64,000 nt of DNA from Sthenelais limicola (taxonomy: Eukaryota; Annelida; Polychaeta; Phyllodocida; Sigalionidae): contig OW804096.1 in assembly GCA_942159475.1 (NCBI GenBank), positions 90,933,784-90,997,783 of the forward strand, given 5' to 3'. Below are positions 42,919-54,700 of the stretch, piece after piece; within the stretch, counting starts at the first letter, position 1, and each line of letters opens with the position of its first letter. The notes below the pieces were generated by a model. That model searched no databases and was not told the origin of the DNA. It saw only the letters and a program-made list of their open reading frames with translations. The translations under genes and the position numbers were made by a program.

Positions 42919-43298
42919 CATCTATTGCATCCATATTGTGTAATAATGTAATTGCGCAATGTGTACATCTAAATATAAAATATGATGTAATGTTTGTCTA
43001 TAGGTAGAGGTAAGCTCAAGTGGTACTGTCGAAATGAAGAGTAAAAATTGGAGCACGTGGTCCAGTACTATGGTAAGATAGCTCTATTTTATTATTGTGC
43101 AATTGTTATGTAATTTTGGTGCGTGTTGTAAAGTACAGTTGCGTATTATTGTTTTAGTAACAACAAGTCAACGTGTTATTGTTTTAGTTTAGTAACATCG
43201 AGTCAATGGACATTTCATCTATACCGGAGGAAATTATTAATGGTGCATCCAATGAAAATGGCAATGGTAGTCAGCTCAGTAAAGATAAGAAAAGTTAA
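41489..43298 (+). CDS. five-exon coiled-coil, Ser-rich protein of unknown family (about 229 aa)
   Basis: Exons are 41489-41511, 41600-41741, 41827-42168, 43004-43072 and 43188-43298. All junctions have GTAA donors and TAG acceptors, and the frame is open to TAA at 43296-43298. The second exon encodes an amphipathic helix (ALRDVFKDIEKVRLNVTSIQ) likely to be a coiled coil. The third has a Ser run and a basic RPSKRVCRKRIL motif that may be a nuclear signal. The tail is acidic and polar. I do not recognise it. A TATA box lies upstream and AATAAA at 43673-43678. A spliced antisense gene sits in its 835-nt third intron. A nuclear regulatory role is only a guess. Confidence 0.6.
42262..42794 (-). 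CDS. spliced antisense gene nested in an intron (140 aa)
   Basis: Exon 1 is 42794-42508 and exon 2 is 42397-42262, with a 110-nt intron having a GTAAGTG donor and a TTATTTTAG acceptor after a T-rich tract. Splicing keeps the frame and rebuilds a Trp codon. The first exon encodes a compact domain with alternating strands (HRVTVAIPFDLEKEYTII, LAVINNSIHLSVDW) and two Cys (CEKKEHLGVEYIC). The second exon is polar and Tyr/Pro-rich. I do not recognise the family. It lies wholly inside the third intron of the coiled-coil gene on the opposite strand. Confidence 0.55.
42883..42914. repeat. (TA)n microsatellite
   Basis: About 16 TA units in the third intron of the coiled-coil gene, upstream of the antisense gene. 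Confidence 0.92.
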
Positions 43299-44403
43299 AT
43301 ATGTTATAGTACAATTATAGCTAAACAATTTACTCTACGTCTCTACGTCTCTACTTTGCCTGTGTGTTTGTGTTTGTGTGTATATTTCAGGTGCGGTTTC
43401 GGGGTACATGTTGTAATTGATGTTTGGTAACAAATGTGCAGGAAAAAAAAAACAATTCACTGTGCATGGTATATTTCAGGTTTGCACGGGTCTTATATTT
43501 CAATCTATGTAAATGCAATTTCATATTGGGGTTGACCTACGTAGTATTTTTCATGTCTAGTGTGCATTCATGTATATTTCACGGTAGGCACATTTATATT
43601 TCATTTATACGTAGTTAAAATAAGTTAGGTTTAGTATGCACTAGCGTTAATCTAGAATTAAGCAACACATAAAATAAAGTGACCTTCACATGGTATGTGT
43701 TGTCAGTAGTGCCTAACATGCATGAAACTAACAGCTTTATTCAGTTCAAATGTTTAACAAATATTTAATGTTATTGTGTTTACATTTACAGCATTGGTGT
43801 AACGGTATCGCCATCAGACAAGCAATAAAAACATCTTCTTTCGTTGCGCGTAATATATCTAGTCATCTAAATAACAAATCGGTATTCTTCAATACTATAG
43901 TCATTTCTAAATGTACCATTTGCTAAGGTTTGTGTTTAGAAATAATAAAAAATAACTGTTTTTACAAAAAAGGTGTTTGTTCAATCATTTCCTTATTATA
44001 ATAGTTGCGCGTATCAAGTCCTATCACAAAGTAACACAATTCCCCTAAGTATTATATAAATTTGTATCATTGGTACTTCTTTCTCACGTAAAAAAAAATA
44101 AATTAGCTGGTCCTAATAGTAACAGGTGTTATCTCACCTTTCCAACCCTTATCTAACCTTTAGTAAAAGTCTTTGGCGTGTGCGGTCCCCTAGTCTAAAA
44201 ACCAAATGTCGTTATCATCTATGGTTTAAGGTGTCTTTTACAAAATAGGTAATTGCGATAACGTGGCTATATACCTTGGGAAAAGTTGTGTTTATTAGTC
44301 TTAATTAGCCGTGCTTAACACGTCAATCAATACGCATTCCTAAGTAAACTCCACCCTAAAAACAATTGAAGTAAAGTTTTGGGTAACTTGTCATCAGTTC
44401 AAC
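43299..44403. other. 3' flank of the coiled-coil gene, no gene seen
   Basis: AT-rich DNA with AATAAA at 43673-43678. The right end of the Polinton is probably somewhere in 43.3-45 kb, but I could not identify its terminal inverted repeat because the left end is outside the window. Confidence 0.5.
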
Positions 44404-44550
44404 ATGGCGCATTACTACCTCAACACCCGTACAGGGGATTTAACAATGCACGGGGAAGCAAAAAGTATCTTCGATTTGGCTGCGCTCCTAATAATGCAGC
44501 CAGATAGGGATCTGGTTCAGGCTACAGTCCAGGTCACCCTTTACATTTGA
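44404..44550 (+). CDS. short open frame of unknown function (48 aa)
   Basis: ATG 44404 in a good context (AACATGGCG) opens a 48-aa frame (MAHYYLNTRTGDLTMHGEAK and on) ending TGA at 44548. A TATA-like string (CTATATACC) lies about 140 bp upstream. It might be a small protein or a first exon with a donor at CCAG/GTCACC. A later open stretch at 44805-44908 (MFAHCVTARARLDGAW) could be a further exon. Confidence 0.3.
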   Translation: MAHYYLNTRTGDLTMHGEAKSIFDLAALLIMQPDRDLVQATVQVTLYI

Positions 44551-47500
44551 AACTGTTACAACGTTAAAGTTAAACTTTTTTAGTGTTTCATCGTTGGACC
44601 ATCGTTGGACCTGTTAGTAAATAGAACTGTATAAACGTTTCGTGTTAATCACCATCATCAGCATATGCAACTATATTTTAAAGGTAAGGTTTATTTGTTG
44701 GTTATTATTGCGTGCAACTACATGTCATATAGTTAAAAGGTCACGTGCTCTAATCAATGTGTACATAACGTTACAAGGTCGCGTGTCCTCAACAATGTTT
44801 GCTCATTGCGTAACAGCTCGTGCGCGCTTGGACGGTGCTTGGGCGGTGTTGCGCAATGCCATAAAACACGCGCTACGTTCAGGTAACGTTCAGGTTGAAG
44901 GAATTTAATCTAGCCACTTGAGAGATAGGGTTCAAAGGTTTTATTTCGACAGGCCAGCTCCTTATATACTACTCACAAGCACTTCTTAAAATTTTAACAG
45001 TTGACGAACTTAAACATCGAGTATTATAAATACATTCTCATGTACATTCTGAGAGATAGGAGTATTTTATGATGTAGTTATCATGCAAGGTTTTCTATAG
45101 GCAAATAGCAAATTAAAAATTTCGAATTATAAAAAGACGGCATCTATATTGAATATTGCTCCACTTAAGTGATATATTATTTCAATATTCGTTTTCAGTG
45201 GAGTCGATGAACTCCCTTTATTTCTTCATTGAGAGAATAATATTCAAGATACAATTAACATGTTTATTCTGTTTCAACAGTAAACGTTTTCCTGATAATA
45301 AAAAGGAAAATAAGAATGAAAAAAGTAGAAGGATTATAATAACTAGTAGAATATGACTGAGAAAAGATTATTGAGTCCACATAAATTCTTCCAGACAAAA
45401 AAAAGAGGTGTAACATTTCTTAGATAAGTGGAACTAGAAGGGAAAATGTCCCTTAAGAAAAGCTCCTATTATAAAGAAACATCGAAACTGCGCTTACCTT
45501 GGTATGATCAACGAGAGTGGAAGTATAATCTCGTTGGTATGATTCAATAGGAATGTTGCGAGGTCTAGATTGTAATAGTCATATAAGTTCGTCCTATCAT
45601 GCTCTTTGCATTATAGTTCGGCATGCTAACGGCTGGGTGGTGGTGGGGGGGGGGGCATTTTGATTTTAAAAGTGGAATTATAATTACATTAACAAAAATC
45701 AAAATAACCCCTAACCTACAATAAGAGGCTTTTGCGAGGGGTGAGGCTTTATAAGTATGTATTAAATAAGATTAGGAAGTTAAACTTGATGGATCAGTGG
45801 ATGAGAACCTCCAAACAATCAAAGTTTGGGATTTGAGGAATAATGGGAGAATATTCAAAAAGAGTGCGCCCGTCTTCAAATGAATAACAAGAAATAGTTA
45901 ACAGTGATCAGTTTACATTTATTTATTTATTTCCGGTTCATGTAGAAGATTGCGTTTCCAATGGAAACGGAGATTGATGTCAGTTAAATGTAAAGTTCGA
46001 GAGGGAGGGGTAGTAGGAGGGAGAGGAAGTGGAGACAGAAAACATGAAATCCCTATCCCATATATATAAATGACTGGTCATTCCATGTGATTCTGTTGGT
46101 CCCTTTAACACCTTTGCATACGAGGCATCTTATTTCTCAACTTGCCACTTTAATTCACACATGATCTACCCTTTAATTCACACCTAAACACCATCCCCTC
46201 CCCATCCCAGCCATTACCAGCATGATTCTGATCCCATCTGCTGAAATCAGAATCAACAGATTATTCACACTGATATCCAGGATGGGAGGAGCCAAGATGC
46301 TATCAATGATTGACAGATCTCACCCCAATTCAATTAGATTGATGATAACATCAATCTAAAAATGGATGAAATACGGGTGAACTAGACCGGAGTGGAAGGT
46401 TCCATACATCCGCAGAGCAGCTTACATACCTCATGACAACTGTAACTTTTGAGTAATGCGTTTTAACAATTGTTTTAATCAATGCGTTATACGAAATAAA
46501 GTTTTGCTCAAAATTGACTTTGTAGCAAAGCAGAGAGAAATTTTCCAGTGGGAAGACAGCTATGCTACCGGATCGGGTTTCAAATCATTGTAGGGGGTAT
46601 ATATCTTTTTAAAACATTGAATCCGATAATGTGATAAGGGCTTCCGTATTAAAAGGGAATGGAATACCGAGTAAATTTATCATGAAATCTCAGTGCGCGA
46701 TTGTAATGATAATAAATAAAGCGACCTTTGTGACAAACGGAACCATGACTTTTTACTGACAAAGCTATAGACGTGTCAAGTCCATTTCACAGCTTGTCTG
46801 TAATGGGGCAAATAATTGTGGAGCTCCACTGTTACTTAAAGCGAAATAACACACACTCAAGAGAAAAATGTTTTCATGGCCTTGTTGCATTAAACGATAA
46901 GACATGAGACCCATTTGATACTAAAGGCCACATTGGTCGAGGAACAACATCGCCAGTTTCGTTTAGGTAAGGGACCCTGGACTAGCCATGGGAAAGTCAA
47001 ATTACCAACCAGTAGATACCAATATTGTTGGCATGAATGTCAATATTCGCCGAGGCTACAAAAACCTAACAATTTAATGCAACTTCACCAGTCTCTCCAG
47101 GGTGGAAATATATCTGCAAATAATTTCCAGACCCATGCATGGATTCCTTTAGGGGAGAAAATTTAAACAACGGTCTGAAAAACAATTGTCATACTGGGAT
47201 GATGATGACGCATGCATATACCTTAAGGGCAACCAACATTGACTCGGCGTTTAGTATAATATTGAAACTGGGTTGAGACATTAACAATTATGGAAAGAAA
47301 CACGTTGGAATAGCGAGCTCAATCACGCGATAGTTGATCAAGTCAGGCAAGATTAGTTTCTAAAAGTCCCATTCAATTTTCTCGGACCCTATGGGGAATC
47401 TGACAGTTTTTTTTGTATGGGCTTCATTGGTATATAAATGTTGAATGTTCATCAATGACTATGTTAGTACAAGCTCTGGGAAATTTGTTTCTGAAAGTGG

Positions 47501-48530
47501 GGCAATATATCGAAGTGTTTTTGATGTTGTGATTTGTAACAATTTATTATAATGATAACTAAAAGAATTGGCATTGATTTTCATTCTTATTGAGCCCAAT
47601 TCAAGTCCACATACATGGGTGAGAGCCGTGAAATTTGTTTTACCTTTATTTTGTGCACCTTTTCTTTTAAATAATTTTATTTGGACTCAATTTAGAAATA
47701 CATCTATATTTTCGTGAGATCCAATGAAATGTTATAGAAAAACATATACAAATATATAATATAGATTATAAAGTTTAACACAAGGTTACATCGAGATAAT
47801 GTTCAGTCAGATGGCCTTTAACAATTGAGATATTTACTACATTATTGCATTATAGGATGGGAGTAATAATGTTTTAGTATTGTTAGCCTACCATTCAGTA
47901 TCAAGTAAATCAAATTCTACACACCGCTGATAAAAACAAAATTTTCCATACATTATGTTCATAGGCAATGCAAAGAGCACATTGTACTACATATTCAGAT
48001 CTGAGAAACACGTACGTAATTCCTGTCCCTCGTGAACAAGAGATAAGGTACATTTTTTTGTATAAAACTAATTGCAATATCAACGGCGCTCTGCGTAATG
48101 GATATTTTAGATCGCGTAAGATGTATTAATTTCTTAAAAACATTTAAGTGTTATCTATTTTTTTAGTACAATCCTAAAATCTATGATATTACCTATATAA
48201 CATTCCCGATGACAAACTTGAACAACCACTATTTTTCTGGACAACCCCTATCTGATATTCGCATTCCACACTTCTGGAATTTTAAAACTGAATTCTCAGC
48301 TGTAACCACAAACAATATTATCAAATTTCCCAGGGCTTGTAGTGGTCAAGTTTTTGAGGGGTGAATTATGTGGCACGCTTTTGCTCTCAGGTGGACAGTA
48401 ATTATTGCTGTGTGCCGTCTCCCCAATTTATTTCATAGCCCCCGCACACATAATTAATACACATTATTACGCTTATTATCGGAATAACTTACATGAGCAT
48501 ATGTCGTATGGTTGGTGTCCGTAATGTGTA
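44551..48530. other. 4-kb non-coding region
   Basis: No supported gene, RNA or clear mobile element. It is AT-rich with scattered A- and T-runs and a G-run at 45645-45655. It separates the right end of the Polinton from the minus-strand LINE. Confidence 0.5.
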
Positions 48531-48755
48531 AAGTGTTTTTTTTTGTTTTTGCGACAACTTCTTTTTATTCAATATGTCAACAAATCTCGTCTCTCTTCTG
48601 GACCAGTCTACATCGAAAAATACATAGGCCCTTCACACGTTTTCATTTGACGATCAATTAAAAAATAGAAAAACATCACCATATTAATTTTTGCTTTCAT
48701 TTATACACTTTATCTTATTAGCAGCTTAAATTATACTTTCTTTTATGTTTACAAT

Positions 48756-51700
48756 TTATTTATTTCGATCTATTATGTCTGTTAAGTCCGCAAAGAGACT
48801 TCTCCACCTCTTCTTTTCATCTTTGTCAATTTCTGCAAAGCTGTTCTGGTATAAAATGATTGATAATTTCGACCTCAGCTCATAGCTGAAAAACAGCCAT
48901 CCTATCATTCCTTCATGGAATAATTTTTGACGGTGAATGAAAGCTTTTGTTACTAGAACAATCCAATTGATAATTTTATTATTGATACCTTTCTTGTCAA
49001 AACCGAACATTATATTAATTTTTTTCAGATCGAACGATCCATCTTCTTTTCTTCTGACTATACTTCTACCACCTATGTCTTCGTTCAGATAGCCTATAGA
49101 GTCTATGAAGCTGAACACATCTTGCCATAGGGTTTTTGTATTTCTACATGTCATAAAGAAATGCACAATATCATCCCTTTCGGTACAGAAAGAACATACT
49201 GGGAGGTCTTTAATTGCAGCGTTTTTCAGGTAATAATTACAGGTGATGGTCTTATGAAGAATTCTATATTGCAACACTTATAATCTTGTTTCGCTTGTAG
49301 CTGTATAGGGATTTAGAAAGATCTTCTTCCAGTTAAGCTGTTTAAATTCATCTTCACTCAATTCCAATAACTTCTGCCAAGAATTAAGTTTTTCCCTTTT
49401 TACAGGCATTTTTTCTATAAGTGTGTTATACAGTAATTTGCTAGAACATATTAGGATATTAACACATTTGCTGTTAATTTTTATATCAATATTCCCTTTA
49501 TCTTCACACGGGTGAGAATCATGTATAATTCTGAGCCACTCCTTTGGTATTGCCTTTCGGAGGTCTTTCATTAAGAAAAAATCTGGGATAAACCCGTACT
49601 GCCTTTTTATTTCAAGGCTTGACATCAATTTACCCTGTTGATTGACTATATCACCTACACATACAATTCCGTTTTTTTCCCAGTTATGGTAATAAAACAA
49701 TTTTTTCTTTTCTCTGATAAGTCTGTTAGACCATATCCTTTCTCTTAATATTTCTATTCTCGTGGTAGGTTCTTTACAATAATAATACTTATTCCATATA
49801 GGGAAAACTTCCTGATAAAAGCCATTTAAAATCTTTCGAGGCATATTTCTACATAGTAACACATCCTCAACTTTTAACATTGGGGAGGAAAAGGTGGCCA
49901 TTGCTTTAAATGCTTTACCTGAGCCACTTTGTAATATTCTTTGGACCCATTTGAGACGATTGGTATTTATTACTTCTTTTATAATTCTTAGATTTAGCCC
50001 TCCATCTTCAGCTTTTTGAGCTAAGAAAGCGGTGCTTATCTTATGATCTTTATTTTGCCATACGAAATCCAACATGATCTTGTGTATTTCTTCCTGGATT
50101 TTCTTGGGAAGGGCTATACAGGCCAGCACGCGCTGGAATATGGGTAATAAAAATGTATTACATACGAGAATTCTACCCTTGATTGTAAGATTTCTTCTTT
50201 TCCATTGATTTATGATCAGTTTGGCTTTTTCTATCAACTTTTCACTATTTATCGCTGAAAGTTTGGCTTCGTTTCTTGGGGAGAGAAGAGTCACACCCAG
50301 TACATTCATCCTTTCGGTCCACTCTATTTTAAGTATTTCTCTATTCGATAAGACAATTCCTCCTATATTAAATCCTTTAGATTTTTTTGCATTTAACTTT
50401 AATCCTGAAGACATAGCATATCTGTCAAGCTTCTGTATAATTTTGTGCAAAGAGAATTCATCTTTGACCATTACAGTCATGTCGTCCGCGAATTGTACTA
50501 ACTTTGACTCTTCCCCCCTCCCTAGATCAATACCTTTTATATCCTGATCTATTCTGATCTGATCCGCCAGCCTCTCTACACAGAGAATGAAGAGGGACGA
50601 GGAGATGGGATCTCCCTGTTTCATCCCCCTTCTTACGTCAAACCATCTAGAAGAATATCCATTATTACAAAAGGTTGCTACTGATTTTCTCATTAGGGTT
50701 TTTACCCAAGAAACATATTCATACATAATTCCATGCGCTAACAACATATTTTCTAAGAACCTCCAACATATAGAATCGTATGCCTTAGTGAAATCGAGAG
50801 ATACCACTAGGCCTTGCTCTTCTCTTTTTTCTATTATTGAGACAATGTCATCTATCCTGCGTATAGCAGTGCCTATGTACCGCCCCTTTACGAAACTGTA
50901 CTTATCTTCGCCTACTAACTTAGGTAATATAATATTTAATCTAGAGGCAATTACTTTAGAAATTATTTTGTAATCGACATTGAGCAGAGTAATGGGTCTC
51001 CAATTCGCAAAAAAAACACCATCCGTGTCCTTCTTGGGGATGACGTTGATCTGCTCAGGTGTCATTTCTTCCTCATCCAGGCAAGCAAGAACCATATTTA
51101 GAAACATATCACTGATTATTTGCCAAAAAGTCAAATAGAATTCGATGGTGAAACCGTCGCTTCCTGGTGATTTATTCTTTTTGAAAGTTTTCATGACTTT
51201 TTCTATTTCTTCTTTAGTTATATTTCTTGTTAACATTTGGTTCTCCTCCTTGCTTACCTGTACAGGTGTGTTAGGTTCTACGAACTCTTCTGCCATTTTT
51301 TGATCAGTTGCCTCCTCTTCGTACAGAGAAGAATAAAACTTTTCCCCTTCGGTTAATATTTCTTTCTGACACGTCGTCATTTTTCCATCTATACATAACA
51401 TTGCGATATTTTTTTTTTTGGCTTTATATTTTTCCAAGCTGCAGAAGTATTTTGTTGGCTTTTCGCCTTCGACTGCCCATTTCGCCCTTGAGCGTATAAG
51501 TGCCCCTTCTGCTTTTTTTAACTCTTGATCTTTAATTTCAGCTAAAACCTTTTCTCTTTCTCTTTTTTGATCGACGCTAAGTGTATTTATTCTATCTAGG
51601 TCTTTGATCTTCTGGGTTAGTTTTTCATAGTTAACCCTTCTTTCTTTAGCTTGTTCTTTGCCAATTCGTATAGCTATCTCTCTTACTTGTAGCTTAAAAA

Positions 51701-52541
51701 ACTCCCATTTCAGTTTCTCTGACAGCCCATTGTTATAAGATGCTCTCGTTAGCTCCTCTATCTCTGCTATAAATCTGTCATTTCTTAGGAGGGTTGAATT
51801 AAGTTTCCAAAACCCTCTCCCCCTCCTGGCTTCATTTTGTACTAAAAATATCGATATTTCTTTATGGTCCGTGTGGCCACAAGATGACACTTCAGTTTTC
51901 GATGAGAGATTGGCAATATTGTTGGATGCAAATATGTAATCTAGTCTTGATTGCTGTTGGGTATTACTTCTAGACCATGTACATATTGGATTGTTGTTAT
52001 TTTTCACCGCTAATACATCACATAAATCGAGCTCCTGTACAAAATCTATTAGTATTTTGCTTGATGGCGATTCCGATTTAAAGGTAAGGTCTGTATTAAA
52101 ATCACCTACTATAATTAACTCGTCGAAGGATATTTCCTCGAGAGCTGATTTTATCAATTTTAACACTCTTTTCTGATTTTTAACCTCATTTGCAGTTGGT
52201 GCATATATGTTAAATAAACACATCTTCGTATCATTATTTTTAAATATTATAAACTGCCATCTGCCTTCTTTATCTTGCCCAGCTTGTACAATTTTTCCCT
52301 TCATATCTTCAGATATTAAAAATAACACACCTTTTGAGGCAGAGGAGCCATGGGAATAATACACCTGACCCGGCCACTGAGAGGACCATATTTGCTCGTT
52401 AATTTCCATAGAGTGTGTTTCTTGAAGAGCTATTATACAATTTTTTGTATCTTTAAACCTTGTGAAAATGGCTGTTCTTTTTACCACATTACCTATACCG
52501 TTAACGTTTAGGGACGCTATTTTAAGTGTGGATTCTTGGTT
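48756..52541 (-). pseudogene. LINE ORF2: AP endonuclease-reverse transcriptase, one in-frame stop
   Basis: The frame is open from just after TAATAA at about 52542 to 48756, broken by one TAA (49278-49280) with no change of phase. The endonuclease carries ASLNVNGIG, ALQETHS (catalytic Glu), VGDFNTD, SRLDYIF and the late HTDHKEI. The RT has the VSLDFTKAYDS motif, MKQGDPISSSLF and catalytic FADDM. After the stop, a Cys/His motif appears (CSFCTERDDIVHFFMTC). This is the layout of L1/Tx1-clade LINEs. No ATG precedes the endonuclease in this frame; an ATG some 20 bases upstream is out of phase, suggesting a small indel or an unusual start. The product would nick target DNA and reverse-transcribe the RNA. 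Confidence 0.88.
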
Positions 52542-52602
52542 TTATTATCCATTGTGAAGAGTGGTGTTCTTCTTCTGGTCCGCTTATCTTATTGGAACAG
52601 TT

Positions 52603-54333
52603 CTATGGATTCTGTTGGTCTTCCATCTTCTCTTCTTTCTCCTGGAGTGACTCTCTTACCGTCATCCATAATTCACCCAATAGATTTCCGTTCTTGGGCC
52701 ATTTTTGTATATCCAAGGCATCCATGTGGTCTATGTCCATACCGATACCCCATGTTCTATTGTATGAGGCCTCTCCGATTTGTCGATCTCCTGTCATCAA
52801 GAGATAATTTCTGACTTTTTCGTAGCTCTTGACCTTGGCTTTTAGGGCTCTAGTGACTAGCTCGGATCTGTGCTGTTCCCATTCCTCTTGATTTTCAGTT
52901 ACAGACTTGAAGTGTCTCTTACATTGCTTGGGGTCCTGAGTGTTTAGGGCGAATTCCATCTTTTCTGGGTCTCTTCCGTAGTAGGCTTTTTGATATAAGA
53001 TGAACTGTTCTATGTTGTCATATTCGTGACTATCTATTACAAATGGCGCTGAGAAATGGTTCGATAGAGGATTGTCCTCTGAGAAAAAGATGAAAGCCTC
53101 TCTGTTCTCTCTTTTGGATATTTTTGACAAAACCAGGCTGGAAGGAATGGCTGCTAGTTGGTCATGTCTGAAGAATTCTCCGTTGACTTTAATGTTCCCT
53201 CTCAATAGTTCTACCTTATATCCGTCCATTCTTAGGCTAGCTTGCTGGATCTTCTTTGCCTTGGCGTATCTTTGTCTAAGGATCAGTGGGACATCTCTCT
53301 TGATTCCTACTTTCCCCACTTCTGGGTCTTTATCATAACATCTCATTCTGTCACGTTCCTTGAGAATTAGGGTCGCGTCCTCTGCTGTGAGGAACTCTAC
53401 CTTTATAGGGCTCCCTTCTTTTGTACCAACTCTGTAACCTTTTTTTATGTCCACTGTTGGTATCTTCATCAATACGTTTATCATTTTTCTGATAGTTGCT
53501 TCGATGAGCTGTGGGGATTCAATGGTGTCTATTTTCTTCACTCCCATAAATAGCAGATTTTTTTCCAGCTTTTTTTCTTCTTGCTGGATTATTACAGCTT
53601 CCTTTGCGTCTTTGATTTGCTGATTTTCGAGCTGGGACATTTCTCTACCTGCTGGCGCTTTTTGCTGAAGGATTTTTATTTCTTCCTCCTGGCTTTCCAT
53701 TTTCTTTTTCATTTCCTGCACTTCTTTCTTAACTTCATCCGAATCTTTGTCCCTTTTGATATTGTCTTTCATTAACTCGTCCACTTTCTGTACACTCTGA
53801 GTCGCTTTTTTGTCTGCTTCTTTGGCGATGTTTTCTGCCCCTTTTGCAGTGTTATTGATCTCGTCTAGCCTCTTCATCGATTCAAAAAGCTTGTCAAAGT
53901 TGCTTTTAGACAACTCTGCAGATTGTGCGGCCTCCTCTGCTGCCTTTTTTTGCGCTTCAGCTGCCTTGCTGGCATCGTCAGCCATTTTTAGCACCAGTTT
54001 TGCAAGATCAGGTTCTGACTCCTTCGATTTACCCATCGAGTTTCTGATATTGCTCATGTTTTCCTTTGTCGTGAGACTCATATCTTTCTGTTTTTGAAGC
54101 TTATGCTTGCCTTTATTTCTATTATCCTCCTCCGGGGAGAAGTTTTGGCCTCTTTTCCTAAGGTTAACAGGGGAATTTACGTTTTCTATAGCTAGATTCT
54201 CTATGTCTACATCCATATGCTGCTCCGGCACGGGCTTGGCGGGATCTGGCGTTGCCACTGGTACTACTGGCCCTTCCTCGCCTATAACACTGTTATTTTC
54301 ACTCTTTTCACCTGTGGCCAATATGGCGGCCAT
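52603..54333 (-). CDS. LINE ORF1: coiled coil, RRM-like domain and C-terminal NADAR domain (576 aa)
   Basis: An intact frame from ATG 54333. Residues 110-255 are Ala/Lys/Glu-rich coiled coil. An RRM-like and C-terminal-domain pair follows at about 256-395 (KNLLFMGVKKIDT, RDVPLILRQRYAKAKKIQ), as in L1/Tx1 ORF1 RNA-binding proteins. Residues 412-562 are a clear NADAR/YbiA-like domain: FFSEDNPLSNHF, the acidic DNIEQF (E442), GEASYNRTWGIGM and NGNLLGELWMTVRE. NADAR proteins are linked to ADP-ribose chemistry and some remove ADP-ribose from guanine in nucleic acid. Here the domain is fused to a retrotransposon RNA-binding protein, so it would act on the element's RNA or DNA or at the target site (inference). 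Confidence 0.9.
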   Translation of the reverse strand: MAAILATGEKSENNSVIGEEGPVVPVATPDPAKPVPEQHMDVDIENLAIENVNSPVNLRKRGQNFSPEEDNRNKGKHKLQKQKDMSLTTKENMSNIRNSMGKSKESEPDLAKLVLKMADDASKAAEAQKKAAEEAAQSAELSKSNFDKLFESMKRLDEINNTAKGAENIAKEADKKATQSVQKVDELMKDNIKRDKDSDEVKKEVQEMKKKMESQEEEIKILQQKAPAGREMSQLENQQIKDAKEAVIIQQEEKKLEKNLLFMGVKKIDTIESPQLIEATIRKMINVLMKIPTVDIKKGYRVGTKEGSPIKVEFLTAEDATLILKERDRMRCYDKDPEVGKVGIKRDVPLILRQRYAKAKKIQQASLRMDGYKVELLRGNIKVNGEFFRHDQLAAIPSSLVLSKISKRENREAFIFFSEDNPLSNHFSAPFVIDSHEYDNIEQFILYQKAYYGRDPEKMEFALNTQDPKQCKRHFKSVTENQEEWEQHRSELVTRALKAKVKSYEKVRNYLLMTGDRQIGEASYNRTWGIGMDIDHMDALDIQKWPKNGNLLGELWMTVRESLQEKEEKMEDQQNP

Positions 54334-54700
54334 CGTCTTCCGGTTCCACTGAACTCGGCTTCTTGATAGTTTTGTTTTGACTCTTAGAACTTTATTTCTT
54401 AGGTTACTAACATTTATGGGCTCATATGAACTGTGTATTTGTCAGCTTTTGTCAGTTTTATTCTTTAAAGTTCACTCACTATTTATTTCGCTCCTATTTT
54501 ACACTTTCTTTTTCCTGGCTCTTGTGCTCGGGTTCCCAGTCCGTGCCGGGGTTTGTTGTTGTCTAACCAGCCTGAGCGGTCAGTTGGGCTATTTAGGTCA
54601 ACCGTATACTATACATTGGGGTGGCTAGCATGGCAAGATGGCCGCCGCCTGACTCCTTGACCACTACTACACCACGCTTGATGCGAGAAAATTATCACAC

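Larger units (their letters stand above)
48535..54700 (-). mobile_element. near full-length L1/Tx1-like LINE
   Basis: On the minus strand: 5' UTR (from about 54.7 kb, perhaps up to 55.2 kb), ORF1 with NADAR, ORF2 with AP endonuclease, RT and a C-terminal Cys/His motif, a 3' UTR and an A-rich tail (T-runs at 48535-48550 on the + strand). The 5' UTR holds several ATGGCGGC-like strings. Damage is light: one in-frame stop near the end of ORF2 and no ATG in frame at its start. Confidence 0.85.

Noticed and set aside
44642..44908. 88-aa frame to the right of the Polinton
   Set aside because: No recognisable domain, no clear start context and only the last 35 residues look protein-like; kept only as a possible exon of 44404.
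54107..54352. Frames antisense to LINE ORF1
   Set aside because: Leu/Phe-rich complements of a Lys/Glu-rich coiled-coil gene; no independent support.
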